64,000 nucleotides of DNA from Basidiobolus meristosporus CBS 931.73 (lineage: Eukaryota > Basidiobolomycota > Basidiobolomycetes > Basidiobolales > Basidiobolaceae): contig MCFE01000215.1 of the NCBI GenBank assembly GCA_002104905.1, forward strand, positions 1 to 64,000, given 5' to 3'. Position 1 is the stretch's first letter. The number at the start of each line of letters is the position of its first letter. The position numbers and the translations under genes are program-made. Shown piece after piece: positions 42,750 to 52,610 of this stretch. The notes beneath the pieces are model-generated. The model did not search any database. It worked only from the letters and a program-made list of their open reading frames with translations, and was not told the DNA's origin.

Positions 42750-44516
42750 TTACAACTTGACGTTCTTACGAAGGTGTTGCTTGTAGGAAGCAATATCCCC
42801 GTTCCAAGGAGTAACCGATCCCTTCTCGCACACCCAGATGGCTTGGGCAACCTGGGAGATGAGTCGGAAATCGTGAGAAACGAGAACCACGCCACCGGAG
42901 AATTGGTTGATGGCATCAGCCAAGGAGTCAATGGACTCCATGTCTAAATGATTCGTAGGTTCGTCCAACAAAATGATATGGGGTTGGAGGAGAGCCAATT
43001 CGGCGAACACCAAACGAGTCTTGAGGCCATCAGACAAATGGGCAATAGGGGAGGTCTGGTGGGTACCAGTCAAACCATATCTACCAATTTGGGAGCGCCA
43101 GAAGTTAACATCCTTGCCGAGTTCATCACCAAACTTGTTGCGCATGTAGTCAATGGGACTAAGGTTCATGTCAAGTTGATCAGCGGAGTGCTGGTTGTAC
43201 TTGCCAATCTTCAAGTGGCCGTGGCGCTGGACACGACCGCTAATGGGCACGATTTCGGCATTCATCAACTTGAGAAGAGTGGATTTACCAGCACCATTAG
43301 GTCCGACCAGGGCAACGCGGGAATCCATATCAATACCCAACTCCAAGTTTCTGTACAAGCAGTTCTCTTCTTTGCCGTCATAAGAGAAGGACACTTCGTC
43401 GAAGGAGAGAACTGGAGGAGGAAGCTTGGGAACGTCGGTGAAGTTGAACTTGAATGGTGGTGGGGGTTCGACCTTCTCAATAAGGCCAGCAGCCTCCATT
43501 TTATCAATGATCTTCTGCTTACTCTTGGCCTGTCTGACCAAGTTAGCGTAGGTACCGGCAGAAGCAATGAACTTCTTGATGTGGGCAATTTCATCTTGCT
43601 GCTTGTAGTAGGCCTTCATTTGGTTGGCCTCCAATTCAGCCTTGGTCTTGATGAAAGTGTCGTAGTTACCACCGTAGTATGTAAGCTTACGTTGATGGGT
43701 GAGATGCATAACGTTGGTACAGACGTTGTTCAAGAAATCTTGAGAGTGGGAAACGACAACCAAGATACGGTCGTAAGTCTTGAGGTATTCTTCGAGCCAC
43801 ACACAGGCCTCCAAATCCAAATGGTTGGTAGGCTCATCGAGAAGGAGGAGAGTAGGACGAATGAAGAGCGCCTTGGCCAAGGCGACACGCATACGCCAGC
43901 CACCGGACATGTCCTTTGTCTTCTTGGCCATTTGTTCCTGGGTGAAACCAAGACCGTTGAGAAGGGTACAGGCACGAGTCTCGAAGGTAACGGGATCTAA
44001 GCTCTCGATACGCTCATAAATATCGTCAAGGATCGGGTTATCAGCAGCATCCTCGTCCATCAACAGCTCCTCGACTTGCTTCTCCAAACGCTTAACTTCG
44101 TCTTCAGCGTTCTTGATGACGGCCTCGACAGCGGAATACTCGCTAGGGGCAGCCTCCTCACTCAACAAGTAAATATCAACATGTGGAGGGATAGGAACTT
44201 CACGGTTGCCCAAAGCCTTAAGGAAGGTACTTTTACCGGATCCGTTGGCACCGATCAAACCGTATCTACGACCGAAGTTAAGTTCGATGGTGGCGTTAGA
44301 GACCAATTCTCTGCCATAGAAAGAAAGGGTGAACGATTCGATCTTAATATCACGAGAAGCGGGTTGGGAAGTGAGAACACCAGTGCAGGTTCTCTCTTCG
44401 CTCAATGCCAAATTTTCCATATCAAGGTCATCGACAGTGGCCTTGGGAGCAGCGGCCTTGGCCTTTGACTTAGCGGCTCTGGCAGCCAAACGCTTTTGCT
44501 TTGAAACGGAAGCCAT
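42750..44516 (-). CDS. ARB1: ABC-F ATPase, ARB1/ABCF2 type
   Basis: 588 residues from the ATG at 44516, giving MASVSKQKRLAARAAKSKAK, the Lys/Ala-rich start usual for ARB1/ABCF2; the frame extends 16 codons further upstream without similarity. Two ABC cassettes are present. Cassette 1: Walker A GANGSGKST (about 90), signature MSGGW (about 203), Walker B with DEPTNHLD (about 226). Cassette 2: GPNGAGKST (about 401), signature LSDGLKTR (about 492), second DEPTNHLD (about 515). There are no membrane segments. Yeast Arb1 is an essential cytosolic/nuclear factor for 40S and 60S biogenesis. Codon use is strongly biased. The long antisense frame (42948-44000) is a by-product of that bias. Confidence 0.96.
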   Translation of the reverse strand: MASVSKQKRLAARAAKSKAKAAAPKATVDDLDMENLALSEERTCTGVLTSQPASRDIKIESFTLSFYGRELVSNATIELNFGRRYGLIGANGSGKSTFLKALGNREVPIPPHVDIYLLSEEAAPSEYSAVEAVIKNAEDEVKRLEKQVEELLMDEDAADNPILDDIYERIESLDPVTFETRACTLLNGLGFTQEQMAKKTKDMSGGWRMRVALAKALFIRPTLLLLDEPTNHLDLEACVWLEEYLKTYDRILVVVSHSQDFLNNVCTNVMHLTHQRKLTYYGGNYDTFIKTKAELEANQMKAYYKQQDEIAHIKKFIASAGTYANLVRQAKSKQKIIDKMEAAGLIEKVEPPPPFKFNFTDVPKLPPPVLSFDEVSFSYDGKEENCLYRNLELGIDMDSRVALVGPNGAGKSTLLKLMNAEIVPISGRVQRHGHLKIGKYNQHSADQLDMNLSPIDYMRNKFGDELGKDVNFWRSQIGRYGLTGTHQTSPIAHLSDGLKTRLVFAELALLQPHIILLDEPTNHLDMESIDSLADAINQFSGGVVLVSHDFRLISQVAQAIWVCEKGSVTPWNGDIASYKQHLRKNVKL

Positions 44517-45029
44517 GGTAATTCTTCGTGAGATGTGGCGGAGATAAGACCAAAGGTACCACACTTGCAGCTACCTCCGCCTAAATACCTGCGTGTGTAT
44601 TTTTTTTTCTTCATGGCCTCCAATCGCCAATGAGACCCCACCAAGTTTGTTGGGTAATTTCCTTTTTTTGCAACTGTGTTAATTTTTTTCTCTATAGATC
44701 CAATTGTCCCTTATGACATTAGCCAACAAGGGCGTCTGACATCATGTATTGGAGCAACTAATACTGGAATGCCCTGATTGTCTGCATATTTGATCTGATT
44801 CCTAAATCTAAGATAAAGGGGCAAATTGCATTGGGAGGAAGCTTCTCTCCTCATAAAGTGGGGCCCGGCTAACGTCCGATAGGGGCACGTGGCTGCCGCA
44901 GGCGATATACATGCTAAATATGTTCGCCTAGTAATTGAGCAATAATCAAGTTACATTACATGACAGAGAATCAAGTTACTCCCTACTGATTTATTTGCAA
45001 GTTGCATAACAAAATCACAATACATGAAT
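44517..45029. other. Intergenic region upstream of ARB1
   Basis: About 0.5 kb with poly-T tracts at 44599-44610 and 44683-44692; no gene. Confidence 0.4.
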
Positions 45030-45797
45030 TTATTTATCAGCAATCTTCTTGGTACCACGAAGCAAACCGGTACGACGGGCAGCGATAAGACCGACCTTTT
45101 GACCAGCGGAGGAGTCGCGGGCGACAGTGGAAGCGTGACCGATGTGTTGGTGATTACCACCACCGTGAGGATGGTCAACGGGGTTCATGGCAACACCACG
45201 AGTCTTAGGCCAGCAGTTACGCTTGACTCTGTATTTGTGGTAGGCACGACCAGCCTTGAGCAAAGGTTTGTCGATACGACCACCACCGGCAACGATACCA
45301 ATGGTAGCACGGCAGGTGGATTGGATAACCTTCTTGGAACCGGAGGGGAGCTTGACTCTGGTCTTGCCATCATCATGGTTGTGGGAGATGATGGTAGCAT
45401 AGTTACCGGAGGCACGGGCAATGGCACCACGGTCACCAACAGACTCCTCAATGTTGCAAATGATGGTACCCTCGGGCATAGCAGAGAGAGGGAGAACGTT
45501 ACCAATAGTCAAAGCAGCCTTCTTACCGCAGTAGACGAATTGACCGGTGTACATTCCTTCAGTAGCGATGAAGGTTTGGGTGTGGGTCTTGTATCTGTAA
45601 GGGTCACGGAATTGAACCTTAGCAAGAGGGGCACCACGTCCAGGATCGTGGATGATTTCCTTGACGATACCACGAATGTAACCGTTACGCTCAGCGAAAT
45701 CCAAAGGACGAAGTTGAGCAGCACCCTTTCTAAGTCTAGTGTGAGACTTGAAGATACCTCCGGGACCTTTTCTCTGAGCACGGATAACACGACCCAT
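45030..45797 (-). CDS. RPL2: 60S ribosomal protein uL2 (L8/L2)
   Basis: 255 residues, uninterrupted coding exon, starting [20 protein letters not shown]. The SH3-like core and the peptidyl-transferase-proximal loop [16 protein letters not shown] are intact; the latter holds the His that NO66-type oxygenases hydroxylate in animals. A 5'-UTR intron is evident on the minus strand from the GTAAGT donor at 45894 to the acceptor at 45810 (85 nt), ending 12 nt before the ATG. It is divergent from the JmjC oxygenase gene. Codon bias is extreme, so the antisense strand is open over almost the same span; that is not a gene. Confidence 0.98.
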   Translation of the reverse strand: MGRVIRAQRKGPGGIFKSHTRLRKGAAQLRPLDFAERNGYIRGIVKEIIHDPGRGAPLAKVQFRDPYRYKTHTQTFIATEGMYTGQFVYCGKKAALTIGNVLPLSAMPEGTIICNIEESVGDRGAIARASGNYATIISHNHDDGKTRVKLPSGSKKVIQSTCRATIGIVAGGGRIDKPLLKAGRAYHKYRVKRNCWPKTRGVAMNPVDHPHGGGNHQHIGHASTVARDSSAGQKVGLIAARRTGLLRGTKKIADK

Positions 45798-45809
45798 ATC
45801 TTAAATTAC

Positions 45810-45894
45810 CTAGAAATTAATGACTGTCAGCTCAACCATGGCACGATGGATGGGGTGTAGTTGCTTTAGATTGTTGGATCTCTCGTGGACTTAC
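45810..45894 (-). other. Intron in the 5' UTR of uL2
   Basis: GTAAGT at 45894 and TTTCTAG at 45810 bound an 85-nt candidate intron entirely upstream of the start codon. Confidence 0.65.
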
Positions 45895-46515
45895 CAATAT
45901 TAAGAATGGACGAAAGAAGAGGAGGTGTGGTGCCCTTGAACGGGTGATTTTGTGCTTTGGGATGATTTCAATTGCTGATTGGGTACGATGAGGATAGGGT
46001 TTATGACTCGGGATACTAGGCGAATGTGATTCTTGGAGATTGTTTATTCTAAGCAACTATTCCGGGACTATGCTTATTTTATGCTAGTTTCGTGGACTGG
46101 TGTCTAGAGACGATTCTTCGCTGGACTTACTGCTTGGCATAGACATGCCCTATCTCATGGCAATGTGAGACAGTTCTATTTGATGGTAACATGAATCATT
46201 GATATTAGTCAATGCAAAGCGCAAGGTGCTGATCAAGTTGTCTCCCATCGTCTGCATACTTCTTGTGACATTAATCGCATGGTTGACTATTTTGGCTAAT
46301 AGCCTACCAATAAAAGACCAAGTTGCTATCCATGTACAAATCAGGATCTCCCAAGGACTTTCAGGTGATATTTTTTTTCATCGGCAAGTATTGGATGAAT
46401 TAGGAATAATTTTCATTAAGCTAGTCTATATTTAGCAAGCAGTTGTCTGAGCATATATTTACCAGGTACCTCTTGTTCTGCCTTAACTCGGTGTGCTTGT
46501 TTTTTTTTACACATC
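45895..46515. other. Divergent promoter region of uL2 and the JmjC gene
   Basis: About 0.6 kb; a hydrophobic frame at 46199-46435 lacks an ATG and is not supported. Confidence 0.4.
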
Positions 46516-47445
46516 ATGACCATAAGTCTTCCTCAGTCCCTACGTGTCGAGACTTGCAAGGACATCGGTGCTGAGAAGTTCAACAGACTTTACCGTCATA
46601 GACGCCCTGTTCTACTAAAAAACTTACTTCCTGAAGCCGTTGCTCCACTATGGAAACAAAAGACTTACCTAGCGCGGCAACTCCTAAAGAAGGAAGGGAA
46701 GCTGGAAGTTATGTACGCTCATGATCAGCAAAACTTTATGGACGACGTGGATTTTGTTGAGAAGGGTCTAGTCTCTGTTGACGACGTGTTGGATGTTATT
46801 TTGAATAACACTCTTCCCGAAGAGGATGCTGGTCATGGTAACGGGTCAAATAAGGGGGAGAATGCCAACTCAAGAAGGTTTTATCACCGCGCTCATCTCT
46901 CGGAAGCGATGCTCAACGACCTCGATATTCATACTATTCGTAATCGTTTGTTCGGGGAGCGAGCGGACGATTTTTCCTTTGCACCAGAATCCAAAAGCGA
47001 ATTGATTCGTCTGTGGGTGAGCACTGGTGGTAATATTACACCAATGCACTTTGATCGCTGCCACGGTCTCTTGCTCCAGGTTTACGGCCGCAAGCGGTTT
47101 GTCTTGATTCACCCTGACGATACATCATCAGTCTATCCATATGATGGTATCAATGGTCCTAGCCATGGGGCCAAAGTTCGTCGAATCGGGTACAGCTATG
47201 GTAGGGAACCGTTTTCCGAGAGCAATACTGTCCCTTTTGAGCTCGTAGAAGAAATACTTACCAGATTCCCAAAAATCACCGATGCTGATATTTACATTGT
47301 GGACTTGGAGCCGGGGGATGTTTTGTATACTCCACCTGGGTGCTGGCATGAGGTCACTTCGATGACCAACAGCATTTCTGTGACAGTTCCTTGGGACATG
47401 GCACCATTCGAACTTGACGATGTCCCCGTCAATATGGCTTTCTGA
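46516..47445 (+). CDS. JmjC/cupin-8 2-oxoglutarate-dependent oxygenase
   Basis: 309 residues, single exon. The iron-binding triad is H178-x-D180 in GNITPMHFDRCHGLLLQVYG and H278 in PPGCWHEVTS. The segment GRKRFVLIHPDDTSSVYPY and the late VDLEPGDVLYTPPGCW match the cupin-8/JmjC hydroxylases (JMJD5, FIH, TYW5 type). The N-terminal region FNRLYRHRRPVLLKNLL is the usual pre-domain (RPVVL-like). No histone-reader or DNA-binding module is present. It would hydroxylate a protein or tRNA side chain using Fe(II) and 2-oxoglutarate. Its place next to the uL2 gene is intriguing but not proof of a substrate. Confidence 0.92.
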   Translation: MTISLPQSLRVETCKDIGAEKFNRLYRHRRPVLLKNLLPEAVAPLWKQKTYLARQLLKKEGKLEVMYAHDQQNFMDDVDFVEKGLVSVDDVLDVILNNTLPEEDAGHGNGSNKGENANSRRFYHRAHLSEAMLNDLDIHTIRNRLFGERADDFSFAPESKSELIRLWVSTGGNITPMHFDRCHGLLLQVYGRKRFVLIHPDDTSSVYPYDGINGPSHGAKVRRIGYSYGREPFSESNTVPFELVEEILTRFPKITDADIYIVDLEPGDVLYTPPGCWHEVTSMTNSISVTVPWDMAPFELDDVPVNMAF

Positions 47446-47883
47446 TAGAATACTTAAACCACATTTAATTTTGAACTTATGTTAATTTATTGCCTATAGA
47501 CAACCACTGCTACTTTTGATCAAGTTGAATAAATAATCTAGAACCAATCATATGTCGGAGTATCGAGGATATTGTTATTTGTTTTGATATTTACAAGGAA
47601 TAACTCCCCGGATTAAAAAAAGCCTCTAGTGCTCATCACAATATTGGAGTCCAAGGCCGTCTCTCGCCTCGAATTTCGTTTTATTCCTCACTCCTACTAC
47701 ACCAACCAAACCGGGTCCAGAGCTTACGACCGAGTTCTTGAAGTACATATACACCATCTGCTATTATGCTCGGGTCAACAGAGGGAACGGTACCGTGAAC
47801 GTTATTCAGTATTGCCCGCTACATATGCTAATATTTCTATATCGCCTCAGTTCGACGATTTTTTAGATTCACCTCGAAGAATT
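47446..47883. other. Intergenic region and kinesin 5' leader
   Basis: From 47629 the kinesin frame is already open for 85 codons before the preferred ATG; that part is rich in Tyr/Arg/His and does not resemble kinesin. Confidence 0.35.
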
Positions 47884-50031
47884 ATGGAGGCTGTAGAGAT
47901 CCAGGCAACCCCTACTCCTGCCCCCAACATGAAGCCACTCATGAAAAGGAAGGCTTCTCAAAGCTCTATTTCCGAACCAGTTAATCCAAGAAATGTTCGT
48001 GCCAAGGCCGATTCCCGTACAACCACTGCTCTAAATAGCCGGACAACTGCTGCAGCAAGGCCTACTACCAGGGCCACCTCTTCCACTGCTGCTACCACAC
48101 GGAGAGCTGTGGCTACCGCCACTGTTAAGCCTGTTGCCGCAAAGGTTACTGAAAGGCTCACAAGACCCAGAGCAACCAACGTTGCAAGCACCAATGCTGC
48201 AGTGACCCGTAGAGCGGTTCCAGCCCGTGCTGCAACTAAACCTCCAGTGGGCACCACTCGTACCACTCGGAGTGCTTCCGCTCCACCTGTGTCCGATGAA
48301 CCTGAGGTTAAAAAAGAGAAACCGAAGGGGGCCAGAAGACCAGCATGGGACACTAAAGGTCGTCTTGAAGACATGGAGGAGCTAACAGGATTCTTAAAGG
48401 AGCAAATCCAACAATCCACTGATTCCATGACAACTATGCACAGCAAGCTATCCTCAAGCGAATCCAAGATCCAAGAATTAGAGGAGTTCCGCCGCGGCTT
48501 AGAGACCAGAGTTGAGGTCAAGGAAAAGGAGAACACCCAGATCAACCTGAAGGCAACTGAGTTGGAGTCTAAACTCGAATTGTTGGAACAAAAGAACCAG
48601 GATGAGTTGAGATTGCTCAAGTTGAAGCATGAGAATGAGTTGGAGGAGGTGGCTCGCCAGAAGGAAAGAATCTTGAGAGAAAAAGAAGACCTCACCAATG
48701 ATTTGACAAAGACGAAGGAGTTATTGAGGCAGCAAGAGGATGCTAATCTGCAGCTCAGAAATACCATCTCTTCACAATCAGCAAACTATCTCCAACTGGA
48801 GAGTGATCATCGCGCTGTCAAGAACAACCTCGAAACAACCGAAAGCACACTCAAGCAGAGAGAGGCACGGATTGCTGAGCTTGAGGCTCTGCTCACCGAA
48901 GCTAATCAGACTGTCACAACTATAGAAGGCAAGCTCCGAGATGAAGAGACCCAGAGACGTAAACTTCACAATACGATTCAGGAATTAAAAGGAAACATCC
49001 GAGTGTTCTGTAGAGTACGGCCACTGCTTGGGGCAGAGCTGTCAGACAGTATCTCCCATATTCACTTCCCTGATGACCAAAAGTCCATTGAGCTGAACCA
49101 GACACAAACCTCGGCTGATGGGTCGAAGACCACCTCGAAGACATTCCCATTCCAGTTCGACAAGGTGTTCCAGCCAACCGTTTCCCAGCCCGAGGTGTTT
49201 GGAGAGATCTCCCAACTGGTCCAGTCAGCCCTGGATGGCTATCCGGTTTGCATCTTTGCCTACGGACAAACCGGCAGCGGGAAAACCTTCACCATGGAGG
49301 GGCCCGACCACCCCAACAAGGAGAATATGGGGATGATCCCTCGTGCCGTGATGCAGATCTACGAAACCGCCACGGCCCTGGAAGAGAAGGGATGGAAATA
49401 CACCATGGAGGGGCAATTTGTGGAGATCTACAACGAAGCCATTCATGACCTGCTGGGCGCAGGTGAGGTCGGCAAGAAGCATGACATTCGCCATTTGCCC
49501 AATGGCAAAACCATTCTTACCGACGTGACCACCTTGATGCTCGACACGCCTGACAAGGTGTCCGAGCTAATGAAGAAGGCAGGCCAGAATCGCGCGGTTG
49601 CTGCGACCCAGTGCAACGATCGTTCGTCGCGTAGTCATTCAGTCTTCACACTCCGCCTCACGGGGAATAACACACTTACAGGCGAGGTATCCGAGGGAAT
49701 CTTGAACTTGATTGATCTTGCCGGTTCCGAAAGACTCTCATCCTCGAAAGCCACCGGAGATAGACTCAAGGAGACCCAGGCCATCAACAAGAGCTTAAGC
49801 TCCCTGGGCGATGTGATCTACGCGCTGGCCAACAAGGAAAGCCACATCCCGTACCGAAACTCCAAACTCACCTATCTGCTACAGAATTCGTTGGGCGGAA
49901 ACTCCAAGACCCTGATGTTCGTCAACATCAGCCCGCTGCCGTCCAACTTCGGGGAAACCCTATGCTCGCTGCGATTTGCCACCAAGGTGAATAACTGCCA
50001 AATCGGCACCGCCCGCAAAGTTGTCAAATAA
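47884..50031 (+). CDS. Kinesin-14, C-terminal minus-end-directed motor
   Basis: 715 residues from the ATG at 47884. The N-terminal ~160 residues are basic and rich in Ala/Thr/Arg, suited to ATP-independent microtubule binding. A long coiled coil runs from about 165 to 355. The neck and motor follow (ELKGNIRVFCRVRP at about 367), with P-loop GQTGSGKT (about 461), switch I NDRSSRSHS (about 578) and switch II LIDLAGSER (about 610). The motor reaches the C terminus with no further domain, which defines kinesin-14 (Kar3/Klp2/KIFC1). Such motors crosslink and slide spindle microtubules. An upstream in-frame ATG (47629) would add 85 unrelated residues. Confidence 0.95.
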   Translation: MEAVEIQATPTPAPNMKPLMKRKASQSSISEPVNPRNVRAKADSRTTTALNSRTTAAARPTTRATSSTAATTRRAVATATVKPVAAKVTERLTRPRATNVASTNAAVTRRAVPARAATKPPVGTTRTTRSASAPPVSDEPEVKKEKPKGARRPAWDTKGRLEDMEELTGFLKEQIQQSTDSMTTMHSKLSSSESKIQELEEFRRGLETRVEVKEKENTQINLKATELESKLELLEQKNQDELRLLKLKHENELEEVARQKERILREKEDLTNDLTKTKELLRQQEDANLQLRNTISSQSANYLQLESDHRAVKNNLETTESTLKQREARIAELEALLTEANQTVTTIEGKLRDEETQRRKLHNTIQELKGNIRVFCRVRPLLGAELSDSISHIHFPDDQKSIELNQTQTSADGSKTTSKTFPFQFDKVFQPTVSQPEVFGEISQLVQSALDGYPVCIFAYGQTGSGKTFTMEGPDHPNKENMGMIPRAVMQIYETATALEEKGWKYTMEGQFVEIYNEAIHDLLGAGEVGKKHDIRHLPNGKTILTDVTTLMLDTPDKVSELMKKAGQNRAVAATQCNDRSSRSHSVFTLRLTGNNTLTGEVSEGILNLIDLAGSERLSSSKATGDRLKETQAINKSLSSLGDVIYALANKESHIPYRNSKLTYLLQNSLGGNSKTLMFVNISPLPSNFGETLCSLRFATKVNNCQIGTARKVVK

Positions 50032-50145
50032 TCTGGACCACTGCTTCTCCCCTTTTGCTTGTAAAAATACTTCGATTAAAGAAATAGACTTTCTTCCAAC
50101 TGATTTATTGTGAATGTGGTGGTCTAAGTGGGTGATGGGTGGGGT

Positions 50146-51476
50146 TTAGCTGGCGGAGATGGCCCCGATCTGCATCACCAGATCCAACACTTGCAAATGC
50201 TCGTCGCTACCGTCCACCATGCATTTGTCAACGTCGCTTAGTACCAACGACATCTTGGCTTTCTGTAATGAGGTGAAGCGGAGATCCTCCACGATGGCCT
50301 CGTGCAGCTGCATGAGAATCTGTGTGCCAGAGTACCCGCTCCAGATGACCTCCTTCACCGTCTGGCTAATCTCGTCGTAGGAGTTGCTGCGTATACTCGA
50401 CATTAAGGATTGGATCACTTGGTTGGGAATGACCTAGACCAGACGCTGAGTTAGTATCTCGCAACGAATGAAGGGGCAGTTGGAAAGGGAGTTACTCCAG
50501 CAATCTCCTGGAAATGCTCATCGACGATCTCGGTGTTTTTGTGTAGACGGTGGGCACTTTGCAGATACATGATGGCTCTGCGTAAATCCCCGTTCGATAC
50601 TCTGACAAGGGTGTCCACCGCCTGAACAAGGGTGAGTATGGTGCTTGCGAAGCGTTCTGTGGAACAGGCCTACCTCCTTGGTGCATTGAATCCCCTCCTG
50701 CTGGCATACGAAGTTGATTCTCTCAACGCTAGACTCCATGGCTAACGGCTTGAAGCGGAACTTCGCGCATCTGGAGGCCAGCGGCTCGATGATACGACTG
50801 ACGTAGTTACAGATGAGACAGAATCGGGTGATCTTCGAGTAGGTCTCCATGGTTCTTCGAAGCGCTGCTTGCGCGTCGGTGGTCATGGAGTCTGCTTCGT
50901 CCAATATAATCAATTTGTATGGCGGGCACGGGTATCCCGGGACGCTTTGCGTCACTGCGGTTCTCGCGAAGTTCTTCACTTTTTCCCGAACGATCCCGAT
51001 TCCTCGCTCGTCTGATGCGTTCAGCTCCAAAACCCGAGACTTCACTAGCTCAGGCCTGTACATGGCTCGGTTAGGAAAAGTCCGTCACACGAAGAACCCG
51101 GTGGTTACATACCCGTAAAGCTCCCTTGCCAGGGCTAGAATGGTGGAGGTCTTACCGGTACCTGGGGGACCGTAAAAGAGCAGGTGAGGTAGCTAGAAGA
51201 AGCAGGGTTTGGTTTAGTACGTGTGTGTTGGAACGACCATTCAACAACCCGTGCCCACATTGTGAGATTCCAAGGTACGCTTCAGCACGTTGACGGTCTC
51301 CTCCTGAGACGATATATCGTCCATCTTTTTGGGCCGACTAGAAGGGAATGGAGGGATCAGCGGGGGAATCCTCAGTACACAAACATCGGGGCTTACTATT
51401 TCTCCACCCATGGCTTGGATTCGGCGTCCTTGCTCGCTTGCTTCGCAGCGGCACCTGTTTTTTGGAAGAAACTCAT
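50146..51476 (-). CDS. RFC4: Replication factor C subunit 4 (yeast Rfc2 type)
   Basis: Six exons (51397-51476, 51259-51337, 51113-51192, 50674-51055, 50496-50621, 50146-50433) give 344 residues; all phases agree. The product begins [20 protein letters not shown], then [13 protein letters not shown], Walker A GPPGTGKT (61-68), [11 protein letters not shown], Walker B LDEAD (131-135) and the SRC arginine finger (174-176). The C-terminal collar domain includes [17 protein letters not shown]. This is a clamp-loader AAA+ subunit that opens and loads PCNA. The exon 2 donor is GTGGGC, weaker than the others. It converges with the kinesin gene and diverges from uS12. Confidence 0.95.
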
Positions 51477-51769
51477 GGAGAAAAATGACTTGGGCGGTGC
51501 GGGCCTAGGGCTATCTAGGGGCCAGAATAATACAAAACAATCCAGTCAACACTAAACACTCAACATCCATCAGTAAATTTACGTCAACCAATGCCTAAGG
51601 GCTAGCTAGCCGATGCTCGGCAAGTGGGAATCCCAGCAAAACAATGGAGGTCACCTGACCTGACGGAATTTTCAGATTGGTGGAAGAATTTGAGGGATCT
51701 GAGGACTGATAAAAAGAGAAATTCGTGGATAGGACTCTCTCTTTCATCCATTTCATATCCTAATTCAAC
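51477..51769. promoter_or_regulatory. Shared divergent promoter of RFC4 and uS12
   Basis: 293 bp between divergent start codons, with no room for another gene. Confidence 0.45.
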
Positions 51770-52285
51770 ATGGGTAAGTGGCTTTTTCGTTTGATGGATG
51801 CGACCGACGCCGCCGCAGGATATCCGAACTAACCATCCAATCTGATTCCAGGTAAGGGTAAGCCTAGAGGTCTTCAAGCCGCTCGCAAGCTTCGCAACCA
51901 CCGTCGCGAAGAACGTTGGGCCGACAAACAATACAAGAAGCGTGCCCTCGGTACCGCTTTCAAGTCTTCCCCCTTCGGTGGATCCTCCCACGCCAAGGGA
52001 ATCGTTTTGGAAAAGATTGGTGTTGAAGCCAAGCAACCTAACTCCGCTATTCGTAAGTGCGTTCGTGTCCAGCTTATCAAGAACGGAAAGAAGATCACCG
52101 CCTTCGTTCCCAACGATGGTTGTTTGAACTTCGTCGAGGAGAACGACGAAGTCCTCATCTCCGGTTTCGGTCGTAAGGGTCGTGCCGTCGGTGATATTCC
52201 TGGTGTTCGTTTCAAGGTTGTCAAGGTTTCCGGTGTCTCTCTTCTCGCCTTGTACAAGGAGAAGAAGGAGAAGCCTAGATCTTAA
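51770..52285 (+). CDS. RPS23: 40S ribosomal protein uS12 (S23)
   Basis: Exon 1 is just ATGG (51770-51773). A 78-nt intron follows, then exon 2 (51852-52285), giving 145 residues starting [20 protein letters not shown]. The decoding-centre loop [10 protein letters not shown], whose Pro is hydroxylated in other eukaryotes, is intact, as is the second loop [20 protein letters not shown]. The intron lies after the first base of codon 2, mirroring the eS30 gene here. Strong codon bias. It converges with SHQ1, leaving 94 bp between the stop codons. Confidence 0.97.
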
Positions 52286-52379
52286 ATCTTCTCACTCCAC
52301 GTTTTCTTCATCAAACGCTTTGACGAAATAAAATGCTATTTGAATACACTCTGTTTATTATTCTATGTTGTTGATGACC

Positions 52380-52610
52380 CTAGTTGAGCTCCTCAATGAG
52401 AGGCTTCTTTTTTTCCACATTCATCTCCGAAATGAGTGGCTTCTTGGTTTCCGCATTGGGCTCCGCGTTCATCTCCTCGACGAGTGGCTTCTCTGTTTCC
52501 ACATTCATCTCTTCGACGAGTGGCTTCTTTGTCTCCACATTCATCTCTTCAATGAGAGGCTTCTGTGTCTCCACATTCATCTCCTCAATGAGAGGCTTCT
52601 TTGTTTCCTC
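52380..52610 (-). repeat. 36-bp coding minisatellite in SHQ1
   Basis: About six tandem 36-bp units encode KPLIEEMNV-like repeats at the C terminus. One unit is extended by four residues (AEPN), and the last ends KKKPLIEELN. Confidence 0.85.

Noticed and set aside
42948-44000. 350-codon plus-strand frame over the ABC-F gene
   Set aside because: Antisense to a highly biased gene with perfect ABC motifs on the other strand.
45024-45860. 278-codon plus-strand frame rich in Thr and Gly over uL2
   Set aside because: Looks like a surface protein at first sight but is exactly antisense to uL2.
47629-47883. 85-codon N-terminal extension of the kinesin
   Set aside because: In frame but rich in Tyr, His and Arg, unlike kinesin N termini; the ATG at 47884 gives a normal start.
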